Below are positions 22,926-34,546 of a stretch of DNA of 64,000 nt, piece after piece. Within the stretch, counting starts at the first letter, position 1. Every line of letters begins with the position of its first letter. The notes beneath the pieces are model-generated. The model saw nothing but the letters and a program-made list of their open reading frames with translations. It was not told where the DNA came from and ran no database searches. This DNA is from Euryodendron excelsum (lineage: Eukaryota > Streptophyta > Magnoliopsida > Ericales > Pentaphylacaceae), in assembly GCA_033060915.1 (NCBI GenBank), contig CM065387.1, forward strand, positions 26,142,501-26,206,500, given 5' to 3'. A program made the translations under genes and the position numbers.

Positions 22926-23428
22926 GACCGCAAGTCCCCTAGATGGTAAAACGGTCCACTTTTGGCGCCTGCTAGCCCGCCAATGCAGAAATGTCCGTTT
23001 CAAGCATGACTTTCGAGAAAGTTAACTTCTCAGGTCCTAAGTCCCTTTAGCAGCTTCCCAAGATCAGGCAATCTCGGGAATGATCGCAAACCGTCAAAGT
23101 AACGGAAATACTCGTAAACATCGCAATTGTTAGAGTAGCAGAAATACTCATAAGCAGGTTGATATAGGGAATTGCCAACAAACCCCTGTATCAAGAGACT
23201 GCCACCAGAGTGGTGGAAACACTCAAAACTCAGGTCAACACCAGTGCCTGCTAGCCCACTTCAGTGAAAAATGACCAAACTGCCCCTAGGGCCATTTTTC
23301 GGCACATTTCTCGAGAACGCACTTGAGTCCTCAGAATGATAAGTCCACCCTTCCATGATTGTCTTAAAAGCAATCCGGCATGATTAAGTGCCTTCTAGTC
23401 AGTTTTGGGCCAACTCCGAGACTTTCCG

Positions 23429-23930
23429 GTCAATATGACCATTTTGCCCCTAAGCATCCGAATGCCCCGGGGACCACACTGGCTCTAGGTATCAAACCGG
23501 TAGCCTCCTGAGAATGTTTCTTATAGTGTTTTCAACCTTCTATTATCTTTCCGGATCATTCCGAGTCAATTCTGGCAAACCCGGTGCAAAATGACCGTTT
23601 TGCCCCTGGTGGGCCGGTTGCCTTTTTCTGACCACACCGGCTCTTGGTATCAAACCTGTAACCTCCTGAGAATGCTTCTTATAGTGTTCTCAAACTTCCT
23701 TTATCTTTCCGGATCATTCCGAGTCAGTTTCGATAAATCCGGTGCAAAATGACCGTTTTGCCCCTGGTGGGCCGGTCGCCTTTTCTGACCACACCGGCTC
23801 TGGGTATCAAACCGGCAACCTCCTAGAATATTTTAAATAATGTTTCCAAAATCTCGAGTCTTCTTGCGCGACATTCTGAGTCCGTCCCGGTAGCTTTCTA
23901 GCCCGTTTGACCGTTTTGCCCTTAATGGCC
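23429..23930 (+). repeat. ~160-bp tandem repeat in family A U3
   Basis: The phrase tgaccgttttgcccc recurs at about 23429, 23588, 23749 and 23909, giving a period of 159-161. Each unit includes accacaccggctctgg, tatcaaaccgg, cctcctgagaatg and tttccggatcattccgagtc. The same array is present in reverse at about 28640-29220 and in part at 53862-54060 and 56740-57090, so it belongs to the LTR rather than this locus. Confidence 0.8.
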
Positions 23931-24230
23931 CGGTCGACCCTTCCGACAATTCTTGTCATCCTTTTTCAGGTCAACTACCATTGGGACACTGTTTAAGTGT
24001 TCCTGTCCCTTTCCAGCCTTTTGGGCCATTCCCGGCTCCTTAAATGCTTCTCGGACCTTCCGGAGTCATTCCTAGTGAAGCCAGGCTAAAAATTACATGG
24101 TAGTCACTAGTATAGGCACCCAAATCTTCTTAAGATATGTTGCTTGTTGACCTTAAAACTTTCCTAACTAGCTGGCGCAAAAGCATTTTTGGCCTTGCAC
24201 CACTGCAACAGGCGCCAGGTCATTCACTTC

Positions 24231-24240
24231 TCTATAAATA
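24231..24240 (+). promoter_or_regulatory. TATA box of family A LTR (level 2 copy)
   Basis: tctataaata is followed by cagagcctc. The same block is found at 55651-55660 and 57387-57396 and, in a slightly altered form on the minus strand, at about 28343-28356. It is preceded by a GGCGCCAGG motif in the plus-strand copies. This marks the U3/R boundary of the LTR. Confidence 0.75.
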
Positions 24241-25439
24241 CAGAGCCTCCTCCAGCGTGAAAGAGGTCTATAACTCAGTCTAAAAACCCTACTTTTCGAT
24301 ATACAGAGCTCGTAGCCTCTCAAAACCCTAGTCTCCTTTAGGTTTCTAAACCCTAGCCTCTACACACAAACCCTAGCCTTTTATACACTCACATACACTT
24401 CTATACACTCATACACTAGCCTCCAAAGCCTCTTTTGAAGACTTGAAGTGCTGCAATCTGAAGCTTTGAAGATTGAAGACCAACTCTTGAAGATTGAAGT
24501 GAAGACCGAAGCAAGACAAGCAAAGCAATGCGGGCAAAGCTAAGCAAAATAAAGAAGACACAAGGTAGGCTTTTTATTTACATTTACGCATCTTCCCCCC
24601 TTCACTTCTCCGTTTGAACCCCCTTGGGTTTTCTTCTATTTTAATCCCCCTTCTTTTTCCCCCTCTTCTTGCATGCTTGAAACAAGGGAATTTCCAGTTC
24701 ATGTGTAGGATTAGGCTATGGGAGAGTCACCGTGTCAGGGGCTTTCTTTTAGTCTAACCGGATACCACGTGGGTTTGGCCCCCTTGATAATGCGGTGAAA
24801 CATTTAACCTTGTATGTTCACGACCCCAATTTACATTGTGCATATCATTATTGTCGCGCCCAGATTTTTCGCACTCGAGCAATACTCACACAAGTGGGAA
24901 AAATGCTGTACTCTCTCGTTAGAACTCACCCTCCTAAAAGAATGAGTGCGACTAGGTTTGAATTAAAAATAGATTTGAATAAAGGGCTTTTAGAAAAAGA
25001 GTTGGAGTCGCCACCTAACTTGATTAAGGTGAGTTAGGTCACCTAAAAACTAAGCATAATCCAAAAACTACACTTAGGGTTTTCGAAAAAAGGTTTTTGA
25101 AAATACCACCTCAAGAAAGGGTTTTTAACAAAACAGATTATTTGGCATCCTTTAGAAAACATTTAGCCCCTTTTTGAAAAATAACTCCTTTTTGGTCTTT
25201 GAAATCAGTGATCTAAGTTCGGAGGTTAGTTACGTGTAGAGAAGACGCACTAAGCCATTACCCTACCCCGCCCTTTCAGTACCTACATGTCAATCTACCC
25301 TAGATTCACCTATGAGAGTCTTTAACTAACTAATGGTTCAATCCTATCCACTTTTGAAAACAATGTTTAGAGAAACATGATGTATGATATGCAAGTGCAA
25401 TAGAAGAGAGTTGATTTAGAAATAGATTTGCAAAGAGAT

Positions 25440-27450
25440 TTGATTTGATTTGAAAAGGAAGAGATAGAAGTTTGAATTTAGAAAGAAGATTTTGGGAATT
25501 GAAAATAGAGATTTGGAAATGGAAATTTGAAATTGAAAATTTGAAAATAGATTGGAGATTTGGAAAGATTTTGGAATTTGAAATTTGAAAGAAGTTGTGG
25601 AGATAGAAATTTGAAAAATGTTGTGACCGCACCCATGGAGTTGCCTACGTATCCTTTTGAAAGAATCAGGTCAGTCGTAGTTCGGACCGGAGTCCGATTG
25701 AAAATAGAAGGTTGGATTGGAAGAAAGCGATTGAATTGAAAATTGGATTTGATTTGAAATTAAAAGAGGAGATTGGAATTTGAAATTTTGGAAAAGAATG
25801 GACTTTGATTTGAAAAGATAGATTTAGGCTTGTTTTGGAAAGACGAAGGTTTAGGAAACCTAGACTTAGGAACGTAGAAAAGAAGGATTGGACTCGACTT
25901 GGAAAGTTTTTAGAAAAGATTTAACTCAAATGCTGGACTTGGAAGATTTAGGAGAGGATCAGATTTAAGAAAGATTCGAATTAGGAAAGGTCCAATTTAA
26001 GAAAGTTTCAAATTAGGAAAGTTTCGTTTTAGGAAAGTTTTCAGATTAGAAAAGTTTTCGAAATAGGAAAGTTTTGGAATTAGGAAAGTTTCAACTTAGG
26101 AAAGTTTTGAAATTGGAAAGTTTCGTTTTAAGAAAAGGTTTTGAAATAAGAAAGTATTGAATTTAGAAATGTTTTGAATTAGGAAAGTCTAGTTTAAAAA
26201 AGATTTAGAATTTGGAAAGTTTTAAGTTAAGAAAGTTTTGAATTTGAAAAGCTTATAATTTAGAAAGATTTGAAATTATGATAAGATTTAGAAACGATTT
26301 TGAATTAAGAAAGTTTCAACTTAAGAAAGTTTTGAATTAAGAAAGTTTTGAAATGAAGAAGTTTTGAAAGTTGGAAAGTTTAGAATTTGGAATGTTTTGA
26401 AATAGGGAAGTTTTGAAATTGGAATGATTTGAAATTTAGAAAGTTTATGATTTAGAAAGTTTTAGAATTTTTAGAAAATCTTGAGATTAGGAAAGGTTTG
26501 AATTTAGGGAAGGCATGAAAAATTAGATTTGGAAAGTTGAGATTTGAAAAAGGGGTAGGATTAGGAAAGGGCTAAATTAGGAAAGGTTTGAAAGTTGAGT
26601 TTTAAAATTTAGGAAAGATTTTTATGTTTAAGTTTTGGAAACTTAAGATTTTAGGAAAGTGGAGGATTAGGAAGGATTTGAGTTAGGAAAGATTTGGATT
26701 AGCAAGGGATTGGGTTTTGTTTCTAAAAGGGAAGATTTGATCTTGTTTCCAAAAACGGAGGACGGGATCTAGTTTCCTAAACGGGGAGATTGGATTTGGT
26801 TTCCTAAAGGAAAAATTGGATTTGACAAGGATTTGGAAAGGGAGGTTTTTGGAAACCTTAGATTTGGAAAACTATAGTTTTGACGTAGAAAATAGGTTTT
26901 GGAAATATTTATAGTTTTGATGTAGGAAACAAGAGGTTTTGAAAACCTAGGTTTGGGGCAAAGTTTGAAAACCATGTTTTTGAAAAGAAAATTAGGGTTT
27001 CCTAATTGTGGGTTCTAAGGAAAGAGTTTTTGGAAAGTGCGTTTTTGGAAATAAAGATTTTGGAAGGAAATCCTAAAGAGGAGTTTCTAGAAGGAAGATT
27101 TTGGAAAGAGAGTTTTTGGAAACGAAGATTTTTAGAAGGGGAATCCTAGGGAGGAGTTTTTGAAAAGTGTGTTTTTGGAAACAAGTTTTTTGGAAGGAAA
27201 TCCTAGAGGGGAGTTTTTGGAAAGATTTTTGGAGAGACTTCTTTTAGGAAAGAGACCTAGGGAACGTTTTTGGAAAGTGAACTTTGAAGAGAGCGTTTTG
27301 GAAAGGAGTTGAAAAATGAAGTTTTGAAAAGTAGATTTTGGAGGGAGTTTTTGAAACAACTTTGGAGAGGAGAGTTTTAGGAAAGTATGTTGAAAAAGAG
27401 ATTTTTAGGAAGAGATTTTTGAAAAGAAAGCTTTTTGGAAAATATAAAAA
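25440..27450. repeat. purine-rich tract of the level 3 LTR
   Basis: For about 2 kb the plus strand is very largely purines plus T, with little C, made of loose units such as ggaaagttttgaaattagg. The partner strand is the pyrimidine-rich sequence seen on the plus strand of the forward copies (32150-33900, 51570-53000, 58290-59900). It has no coding potential beyond chance frames. Confidence 0.75.
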
Positions 27451-28342
27451 ACGTCTCACTTTCCTAAAGCAATTCTAGCCATAGGAAGGCTAGAATCACT
27501 TTAGGAAAGTGGTTTTTAAAAATAACAAGGAGTTGAAAATATAGATCATGTGGGTCACTTTGAATGTAACACTTTCCTAAAGCGATCCTAGCCATGGAAA
27601 GGCTAGAATCACCTTAGGATTGTGATTTTGAAAACATGTTTTGGAAAAGAGATTTTGATACAATTTTGAAATCAAGTTTGAAAACGATTTTGAAAATAAC
27701 TTTAAAAACGACTTTTGGAAGATGCAAGACCATGATATGCACAATGCAATTTTGGGGTCGTGAACATACAAGGTTAAGGCTTCACCACATAATCAAGGGG
27801 GCCGGACCCACGTGGTCTCCGGTTAGACTAGAAGAAAGCCCCCGACACAGTGACTCTCCAAGAGCCCAATCCTACAAATGGATCGAGAATCCCCTTGTTT
27901 CAAGCATGCAAAGAAAGGAGGGGAGGTGGAGGGGGAAAGAGATGGGGGATTAAAATAGAAAAAACCCAAGTGGGTTAGGAGAGAGAAGAAAGAGGGGGAA
28001 GTGCAAAAATTTAAAGAGAAAGCCTACCGTATGTCTTGTTTATTTTGCGCGCCTTGCTTGTCTTTGGTCTTCGGTCTTCGTCATGATCTTTGTCTTTAAT
28101 CTTCAAGAGTTGTCTTCAAACTTCAGATTGCAGCTCTTCAAGTCTTCAAAGGAGGGTTGAAGGCTAGTGTATAAGTGTATGGGAGTGTGTATGAGTGTAT
28201 AAAAGGCTAGGGTTTAGTGTGTAGTGGCTAGAGTTTGGAAAACCTAAGGAAGCTAGGGTTTAGGGAGTGCACGAGCTCTGTATATCGAATTATATGATTT
28301 TTAGACTGAGTTTGCGGACCTCTTTGACGCTGGAAGAGGCTC

Positions 28343-28356
28343 TATATTTATATAGG
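28343..28356 (-). promoter_or_regulatory. TATA box of family A LTR (level 3 copy)
   Basis: The minus strand reads ctatataaatatagagcc here, the counterpart of tctataaatacagagcc in the forward copies. It lies between the U3 tandem repeats (higher coordinates) and the R/U5 part (lower coordinates), as expected for a reversed LTR. Confidence 0.65.
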
Positions 28357-29234
28357 TTGGACAAACCTGGTGCCTGTTGCAGTGGCGCTAACCAGTTAGG
28401 AAAGTATTTAGGTTTGCAAGCAACGTATCTTTGACTAGATTTGGGCGCCTGTACTAGTGACTATCATGCAATTTTTGCCTGATTTCACTAGGAGTGACTC
28501 CGGAAAGTCTGGGAATGATTTGAAGGGGCCAAAAATGACCCGGAAGGCCAGAAAAGAGCAGGAATACTTAAAATAGTGTCCCGGAGGTATTTGACATGAA
28601 AAATGAGGATAAGATGTGTCAGAAGGGTTGACTGGGCCTTTAAGGGCAAAACGGTCAATTGGGTCGAGAAGTTGCCGGGACAGACTCGGACTGTCCCAGA
28701 AGAAGACTTGGAATTTGAAAACATTATTCAGAATGTTTCCAAAGGTTGCCGGTTTGATTCCCAGAGCCGGTGTGGTCGGAAAAGGTGATTGGCCCACCAG
28801 GGGCAAAGCGGTCATTTCGCACCGGGTTTGTTGGAACTGACTTGGAATGATCCGAAAAGGTAAAGGGAGGTTGAGAACACTACAAAAATCAGTCTCAGAA
28901 GGTTACCAGTTTGATACCCAGAGCCGGTGTGGCCAGAAAAGGAGACCGCCCTCCAGGGGCAAAACGGTCATTTTGTGCCGGGTTGGCCGAAACTGACTCG
29001 GAATGATCCGAAAAGGTAAGAAAATGTTGAGAATACTATAAGAAGCATTCTCGAGAGGTTACCGGTTTGATACCCAGAGCCGGTGTGGTCAAAAAAGGAG
29101 ACTAGCCCATCAGGGGCAAAACGGTCATTTTGTACCAGGTTGGCTGGAACTGACTCGGAATGATCCGGAAAGATAAGGAAAGGTTGAGAATACTATAAGA
29201 AGAATTCTTGGGAAGTTACTAAAGGGGCCTTGAT

Positions 29235-29370
29235 TAGAACCGTCTCGAGGAATAAACTGTCTCGAGAGAGGGATTGGAAAGGGGACTTACCGTCTTCGGA
29301 AAGACGTGCCTGATTGGAACTGTCTCGAGGAATAAACTGTCTCGAGAGAGGGATTGGAAAGGGGACTTAC
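29235..29370 (-). repeat. ~81-bp U3 tandem repeats, first part
   Basis: Units read on the plus strand as ccgtctcgaggaataaactg ... ggattggaaaggggacttac ... cgtcttcggaaagacgtgcc. The array is split by the level 4 solo LTR at 29371 and resumes at 31100. Confidence 0.8.
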
Positions 29371-31099
29371 TGTGAGACCCTAACTTGCTTAGTATCATAC
29401 TTAGCTTAATAGCATGCAACTCGATAGCTCGTGCTCTGCCGTGCTGGCCATGGTCTGGTCGGCCGTGCTCGCCATGGTCTGGTTGGCCGTGGTCGGCAAT
29501 GGGCTGCTCGGTCATGATCGACCATGGTCTGGTCGATAATGGTCTGCTCGGCCATAGGGAGACATCGGCAGGTCGGGCATGGTTTGCTCGGCCATTGGGA
29601 GACCTCGGTAAGTTGGTCGGCAGGTCGGGCTCGACATGGTCTGCTCATTGTTGGAGGTCCTGATCAGGATTGGTGAGCTTAATTCATGATTAATTAGCTT
29701 GATTAATCTTCAGGCTTAGTTTATGTTAATTATGTGGATTAGAGGTGGATTACGGAAGCAAGGAGGTGCTAGGTGGGGGTTTAACTCTAAGACACCGAGG
29801 TGTGTGCTTCACGTGTGAGAGGTGTGTGTTTCATGAATTTTGCTAGCAAGGGTGTGTGTGTGTGACATTGTGTGGATAATAGATACACATTGTATCTATT
29901 TTGTGTGTGAGACGCTGGGTTCTACGATGGTCGGGAGAGAAAGAAGAAGAAAAATAAAAGAGAGAAAAGAAAAGGAGGAAGAAGAATTCAAGAGAGAAAG
30001 TTTTGTGTTTATTACTTGAGGTGAGAAATATATATTGATACTTGTTGGGGCGTTAGAATGGTGAAAGTGTTTTCACGTCTTTGGTTGCATTAGGGAAGGG
30101 TTTAACATCCTATTGAGTTCTGATGCATTATGATATTCTCAATCATATATTTGAAGAGTATAAGCTATGATTATGCATTGGTTATGAATTATAGCATCTA
30201 TTTCATCATGTTTGATGTGGTGGTGTTTGGTAGGTTCGGAAGCGGATCATACTATTCCTGTTCAACCAAAAGAGTAGCTCAACTTGAGAGTAAGTGGTAT
30301 CAGGTGGGGATATTGATGATCTTATTCATATTGAACTGAATGCTTTGTTATGAATGGTGGTAATTGCTTGATTATGAGGTGATAATTGCATACAATTCAT
30401 ACATTGTGTACACTTTGCATTGCATAGAGGAGGTATAGCCGAGTGGGGGCTAACCTAAGGTTTAGCCGATGTGGGGCTAACCTAAAGGGTGTTGATGTGG
30501 GGCATCATTGATAACAAGTCATCGATATATTGGGCCAATGTTATCAAAATAGCGCGCACATATGTGGTGAATCATATATTGCATCACAAGAGGCATTTGG
30601 TTTATTGTTGATGATGTATTATCTATTGATGATTAATTCAGTGGATGTTTATCATTCCGTCTTTATGAGTTTGATTATCTTGTGAGCACGTTGATATATA
30701 GCTCACACCCACACAGGTTATTTTGCAGGAACGTGGGAGAATGTCCAGTCCACTGTTGGTGTTCAGTCGGGGAGCTTCGAGAAGCTCTGTAGTTGAGTTA
30801 GTCGTCATGTATATTGTTGTACTTTGTATTAAAGTCTTGTTGGAGTTTGGTTTATTTTGTGGTTTTGTAATATTCATAAGTGTGGATTAAGAGTTCCCTT
30901 AATGATGTGTGTTGGAGGATTATGAGATGGTTTTACTTATTTAATATGATGTTATTTATTCCTGAAAGATTTCTATCTTTGGGACCATGTTGAGGTTCCG
31001 CTTACAGGTAGGTGACCTGTGCGATCACATTCGTGACCTGTGCGATCACGTTCTTTCTAAAACGGTGTTAATGACGCTGGATTAGGACAGGGTACGACA
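29371..31099. mobile_element. solo LTR of a different family, nest level 4
   Basis: The 1729-base segment begins TGTGAGACCC and ends GGTACGACA. CTTAC stands on both sides (29366-29370 and 31100-31104), and removing the segment plus one CTTAC restores the phase of the 81-bp repeat array. There is no coding domain. It includes a GC-rich block of short ggtctggtcggcc-like units (29420-29640) and the phrase gccgagtgggggctaacc at about 30440. A start of TGTGAGACCC recalls chromovirus LTRs, but the family assignment is a guess. Confidence 0.9.
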
Positions 31100-31670
31100 C
31101 TTACCGTCTTCAAAAAGACGTGCCTGATTTGGAACCGTCTCGAGGAATAAACTGTCTCGAGAGAGGGATTGGAAAGGGGACTTACCTTCTTCGAAAAGAC
31201 GTGCCTGATTAGAACCGTCTCGAGGAATAAACTATCTCGAGAGAGGGATTGGAAAGGGGACTTACCGTCTTCGAAAAGACGAGCCTGATTTGGAGCCGTC
31301 TCGAGGAATAAACTATCTCAAGAGAGGGATTGGAAAGGGGACTTACCGTCTTCGAAAAGACGTGCCTGATTTGGAATTGTCTCGAGGAATAAACTGTGTC
31401 AAGAGAGAGATTAGAAAGCGGACTTACAGTCTTCGAAAAGACGTGCCTGAATTGAAACCGTCTTGAGGAATAAACTATCTCGAGAGAGGGATTGGAAAGG
31501 GGACTTACCGTCTTCAGAAAGACGTGCCTGATTTGGAACCGTCTCAAGGAATAAACTGTCTCGAGAGAGGGATTGGAAATGGGACTTATCGTCTTCGGAA
31601 AGATGTGCCTGGTTTGGAATAGATTTACCGTCTCGAGGAATCAACTGTCTCGAGAGAGGAGTTGGAGTTG
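31100..31670 (-). repeat. ~81-bp U3 tandem repeats, second part
   Basis: About seven units with a period near 81 bases. Each has two self-complementary parts: cgtcttcggaaagacg (six-base stem, four-base loop on the other strand) and two CTCGAG sites about 17 bases apart around gaataaactgt. Because 81 is a multiple of three the array gives long chance open frames on both strands. Confidence 0.85.
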
Positions 31671-34514
31671 GAATTGGAAAAGACAATGCCCTTAAGGGCA
31701 TTTTGGTCATTTTGCCTCTTTTTGGGCCTAGCGGGCCCGCGAAGCAATGGACAGACAGGATTTGGACTTAGAAAGTTGGTTTCAATTAGAATACGTCCAT
31801 ATTGACTTAAGTACAAGTTTGGACGAAGCGTAAACTGCCGAGCGGTCAAAAATAGGGTGCTTACAATTATCTTGCATTCCTCCAAAATTCGTTTTCAAAT
31901 TCGTTTTTAAAGCTTGCATTAAACTTGTTTTTAAAATTGCATCAAAATCTTCTTTTTCAAAACTTGTTTTCAAAATCACAATCCTTGGGTGATTCTAGTC
32001 TTTTCATGGCTAAGGTTGATTTAGGAAAGTGTCACATTTAAAGTGACCAATAAAGTTCATATTTTCAAATCCTTGTTGTTTTCAAAACCACTTTCTTAAA
32101 GTGGTTCTAGCCTTCTTATGGTTAGAATAGTTTTGGGAAAATGAGACGTTTTTATACTTTCCAAAAACTCTCTTTTCAAATCCTTCCTTCTAAAAATCTC
32201 TTTTTCAACATGCTTTCTAAAAACTCTCTCCAATCTCCTTTCCAAAATTGTTTTCAAAAGTTCCCTCCAAAAATCTATTTTTCAAAAACTCCTTTTCAAC
32301 TCCTTTCCAAAACACTCTTTTCAAAATTCCTTTCCTAAAAACACTCCCTAGGTTTTCTTCTTAGAAAAATCTCTTCCTAAATCTCTTTCCTAAAAATCTC
32401 TTTCTAAAAACTCCTCACTAGGATTTCTTTCCAAAAACTTTCTCTTTTCGAAATTTACTTTCTAGAAACTTCTCTCTAGGATTTCTTTCCAAAAACTCTC
32501 TCTTCTCAAATTCACTTTCTAAAAACTCCTCTCTAAAAGCTCCTTCCAAAATCTTCTTTCTAGAAACTCCTCTCTAGGATTTCTTTTTAAAAATCTCTCT
32601 TTCTAAAAACCCACTTTCCAAAAATTTCTTACCTTAGAGCCTAAGTTAAACCCTAGAACCCATAATTAGGAAACCCTAATTTTCCTCCCCAAAAGCATGA
32701 TTTTCAATCCCTTACTTTGGCCTCAAAACCTAGGTTTCCAAAACCTCTTGTTTTCTACATCAAAACTATGTATATTCCCAAAACCTCTTGTTTTCTACAT
32801 CAAAACTATGTATATTTCCAAAACCTCTTTTCTACGTCGAAACTATAGTTTTTCCAAAACTAGGATTTCCAAAACTCCATCTTTCCAAATTCATGCCAAA
32901 TCCAATCTCCTATTTAGGAAGCCTAATCTAATCTTCCCTTTAGGAAACCAAACCCAATCTTCCCATTTAGGAAACTAGATCCTATCATCCGTTTTTGGAA
33001 ACGAAATCAAAACATCTCTTTTTAGAAACAAAATCCAATCCTTGTTTTAGGAAATAAGAATCTCAATCCTTCCAAACCCAAATCTTTCCTAATTCAAATC
33101 CTTCCTAATCTCCTACTTTCCTAAACCTTAAGTTTCCAAAACTTACACTTTTAAATCTTTCTTTAAACTTTAAACTTCCAAATCCTTCTTAATCTAAACT
33201 TTCCCTAATTCCAACCTTCCCTAAATTCCATACATTTTCAAATCTTAACTTTTCAAATCAAAATCTTCAAATCTTTCCAAAACTCTAAACTTTATTAAAT
33301 TTAAGTCTTTCTAAAATTCTAAACTTCCTAAATCTCAAATCTTTCCAAATCCAAAAATTTCTAAATTCGAAACTTTCTTAAGTTGAAACTTTTAAATTCT
33401 AAACTTTCCAACTTCCAAAACTTTTTAATTCCAAAACCCTTTCCTAAAATGAAAATTTTCCTAATTCGAACACCTTCCTAAATTGAAATTTTCCTAAAAC
33501 GAACCTTTCCAAAAATGACACTTTCCTAATTCGAAAACTTCCCTAAACCAACACTTTTCTAAAACGGAACATTCCTAAAGTGACACTTTCCTAAAACGGA
33601 ACTTTCCTAATTCAAACCTTTCCTAAATCTAATCTTTTCTAAAACTCTTTTGAGTCAAGTCGAATATTTCTTAAACCCTTCCAAGTCAAATTTTTCTTAA
33701 GTCTCCTCTCTTTCCTTAGTCTAGGTTTCTTAAACCTCCATCTTTCCAAAACAAGTCTAAATCTTTCTTTCAAGTTCTATTTTTCCAAATCAAAATCTAA
33801 CCTTTCAATTCCAAAATTCTAAATTCCAATCTTCAATCTTCTATTCTAATTTTAAATCAAATCTATTTTCCAATCAAAATCTCTTTCTTCCAATCCAACC
33901 TCCTATTTTCTATCGGACTCTTGTCTGAACTACGACTGACCTGATTCCTCAAAAAGGATGCGTAGGCAACCCTCATGGGTGCGGTCATAACCTTTTTCAA
34001 TCTCCAATTTCACAACTTTTTTCCAACTTCCAATTCTAAATTTCTATTTTCAAATTTTTATTTCCAATTTCTAAGCTTTCCAATTTCAAATCTATCTTTT
34101 CAAATCTTTTTCTAAAAATAAATCAATTTCCAAATCTATTTTTTAACTTCCTTTTCTTGCACTTGCATATCATGCATCATGTCTTTTTAAACATTCTTTT
34201 TCTAAAGTGGATAAGATTGAACATTTGTTAGTTGAAGACTCTCATAGGTGAATCTAGGGTAAATAGACATGTAGGTACCGCAAGGGCGGGGTAGGGTGAT
34301 GGCTTAGTGTGTCTTTGCTACACGTAACCAACCACCGAACCTAGCATCACTGTTTTCAAAGATCAAAATGGAGTTTATTTTCAAAAAGGACTTAATTATT
34401 TTCTAAAGGTTGCCAAACAACCTGTTTTCTTAAAACCCTCTCTCGAGGTAGTATTTCCAAAATTATTTTTTTAAACAAACCCTAAGCGTAGTCTTCGAAT
34501 TGCTCTTAGTTTTT

Positions 34515-34546
34515 AGATGACCTAACTCACTTTAATCAAGTTAGGT
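34515..34546 (+). other. two-hairpin segment near the family A LTR end (level 2 copy)
   Basis: The sequence agatgacctaactcactttaatcaagttaggt corresponds to aggtgacctaactcacct...gttaggt in the other copies. Here the first stem is weakened by two changes, while the second (ACCTAAC-like with GTTAGGT) is intact. See the matching segments at 1268-1299, 25013-25044 (minus), 46233-46264, 53669-53700 and 60647-60678. Confidence 0.6.

Larger units (their letters stand above)
24852..31865 (-). mobile_element. family A solo LTR in reverse orientation, nest level 3
   Basis: It starts TGTCGCGCC (reverse complement of the LTR end) and finishes GGGTGCTTACA (reverse complement of the LTR start). ATTAT stands on both sides (24847-24851 and 31866-31870). 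Subtracting the level 4 insert leaves about 5.28 kb, close to the level 2 copy, with the same landmarks in reverse order and no internal domain. It inserted into the level 2 LTR just after its ttcacgacccc...gcatatcat block. The ends are better preserved than in the level 2 copy, which fits its younger position. Confidence 0.92.

Noticed and set aside
25330..27770. Many Phe/Ser/Lys-rich minus-strand frames in the purine-rich tract, and matching plus-strand frames in the forward copies
   Set aside because: Low-complexity products of ctttcc/ttccaaa repeats inside the LTR.
29234..29663. Open frames with Gly/His/Arg- or Trp/Ser-rich repeats
   Set aside because: They arise from short GC-rich repeats at the start of the level 4 solo LTR; no coding evidence.
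31100..31670. CRISPR-like array of regular repeats
   Set aside because: The units are directly adjacent with no unique spacers, and the genome is a plant; it is an LTR tandem array.
31209..31710. Minus-strand open frames with a 27-residue repeat across the U3 array, and similar plus-strand frames at 54597-54788
   Set aside because: The repeat unit is about 81 bases, a multiple of three, so any stop-free frame stays open. Frames exist on both strands and have no start context or domain.
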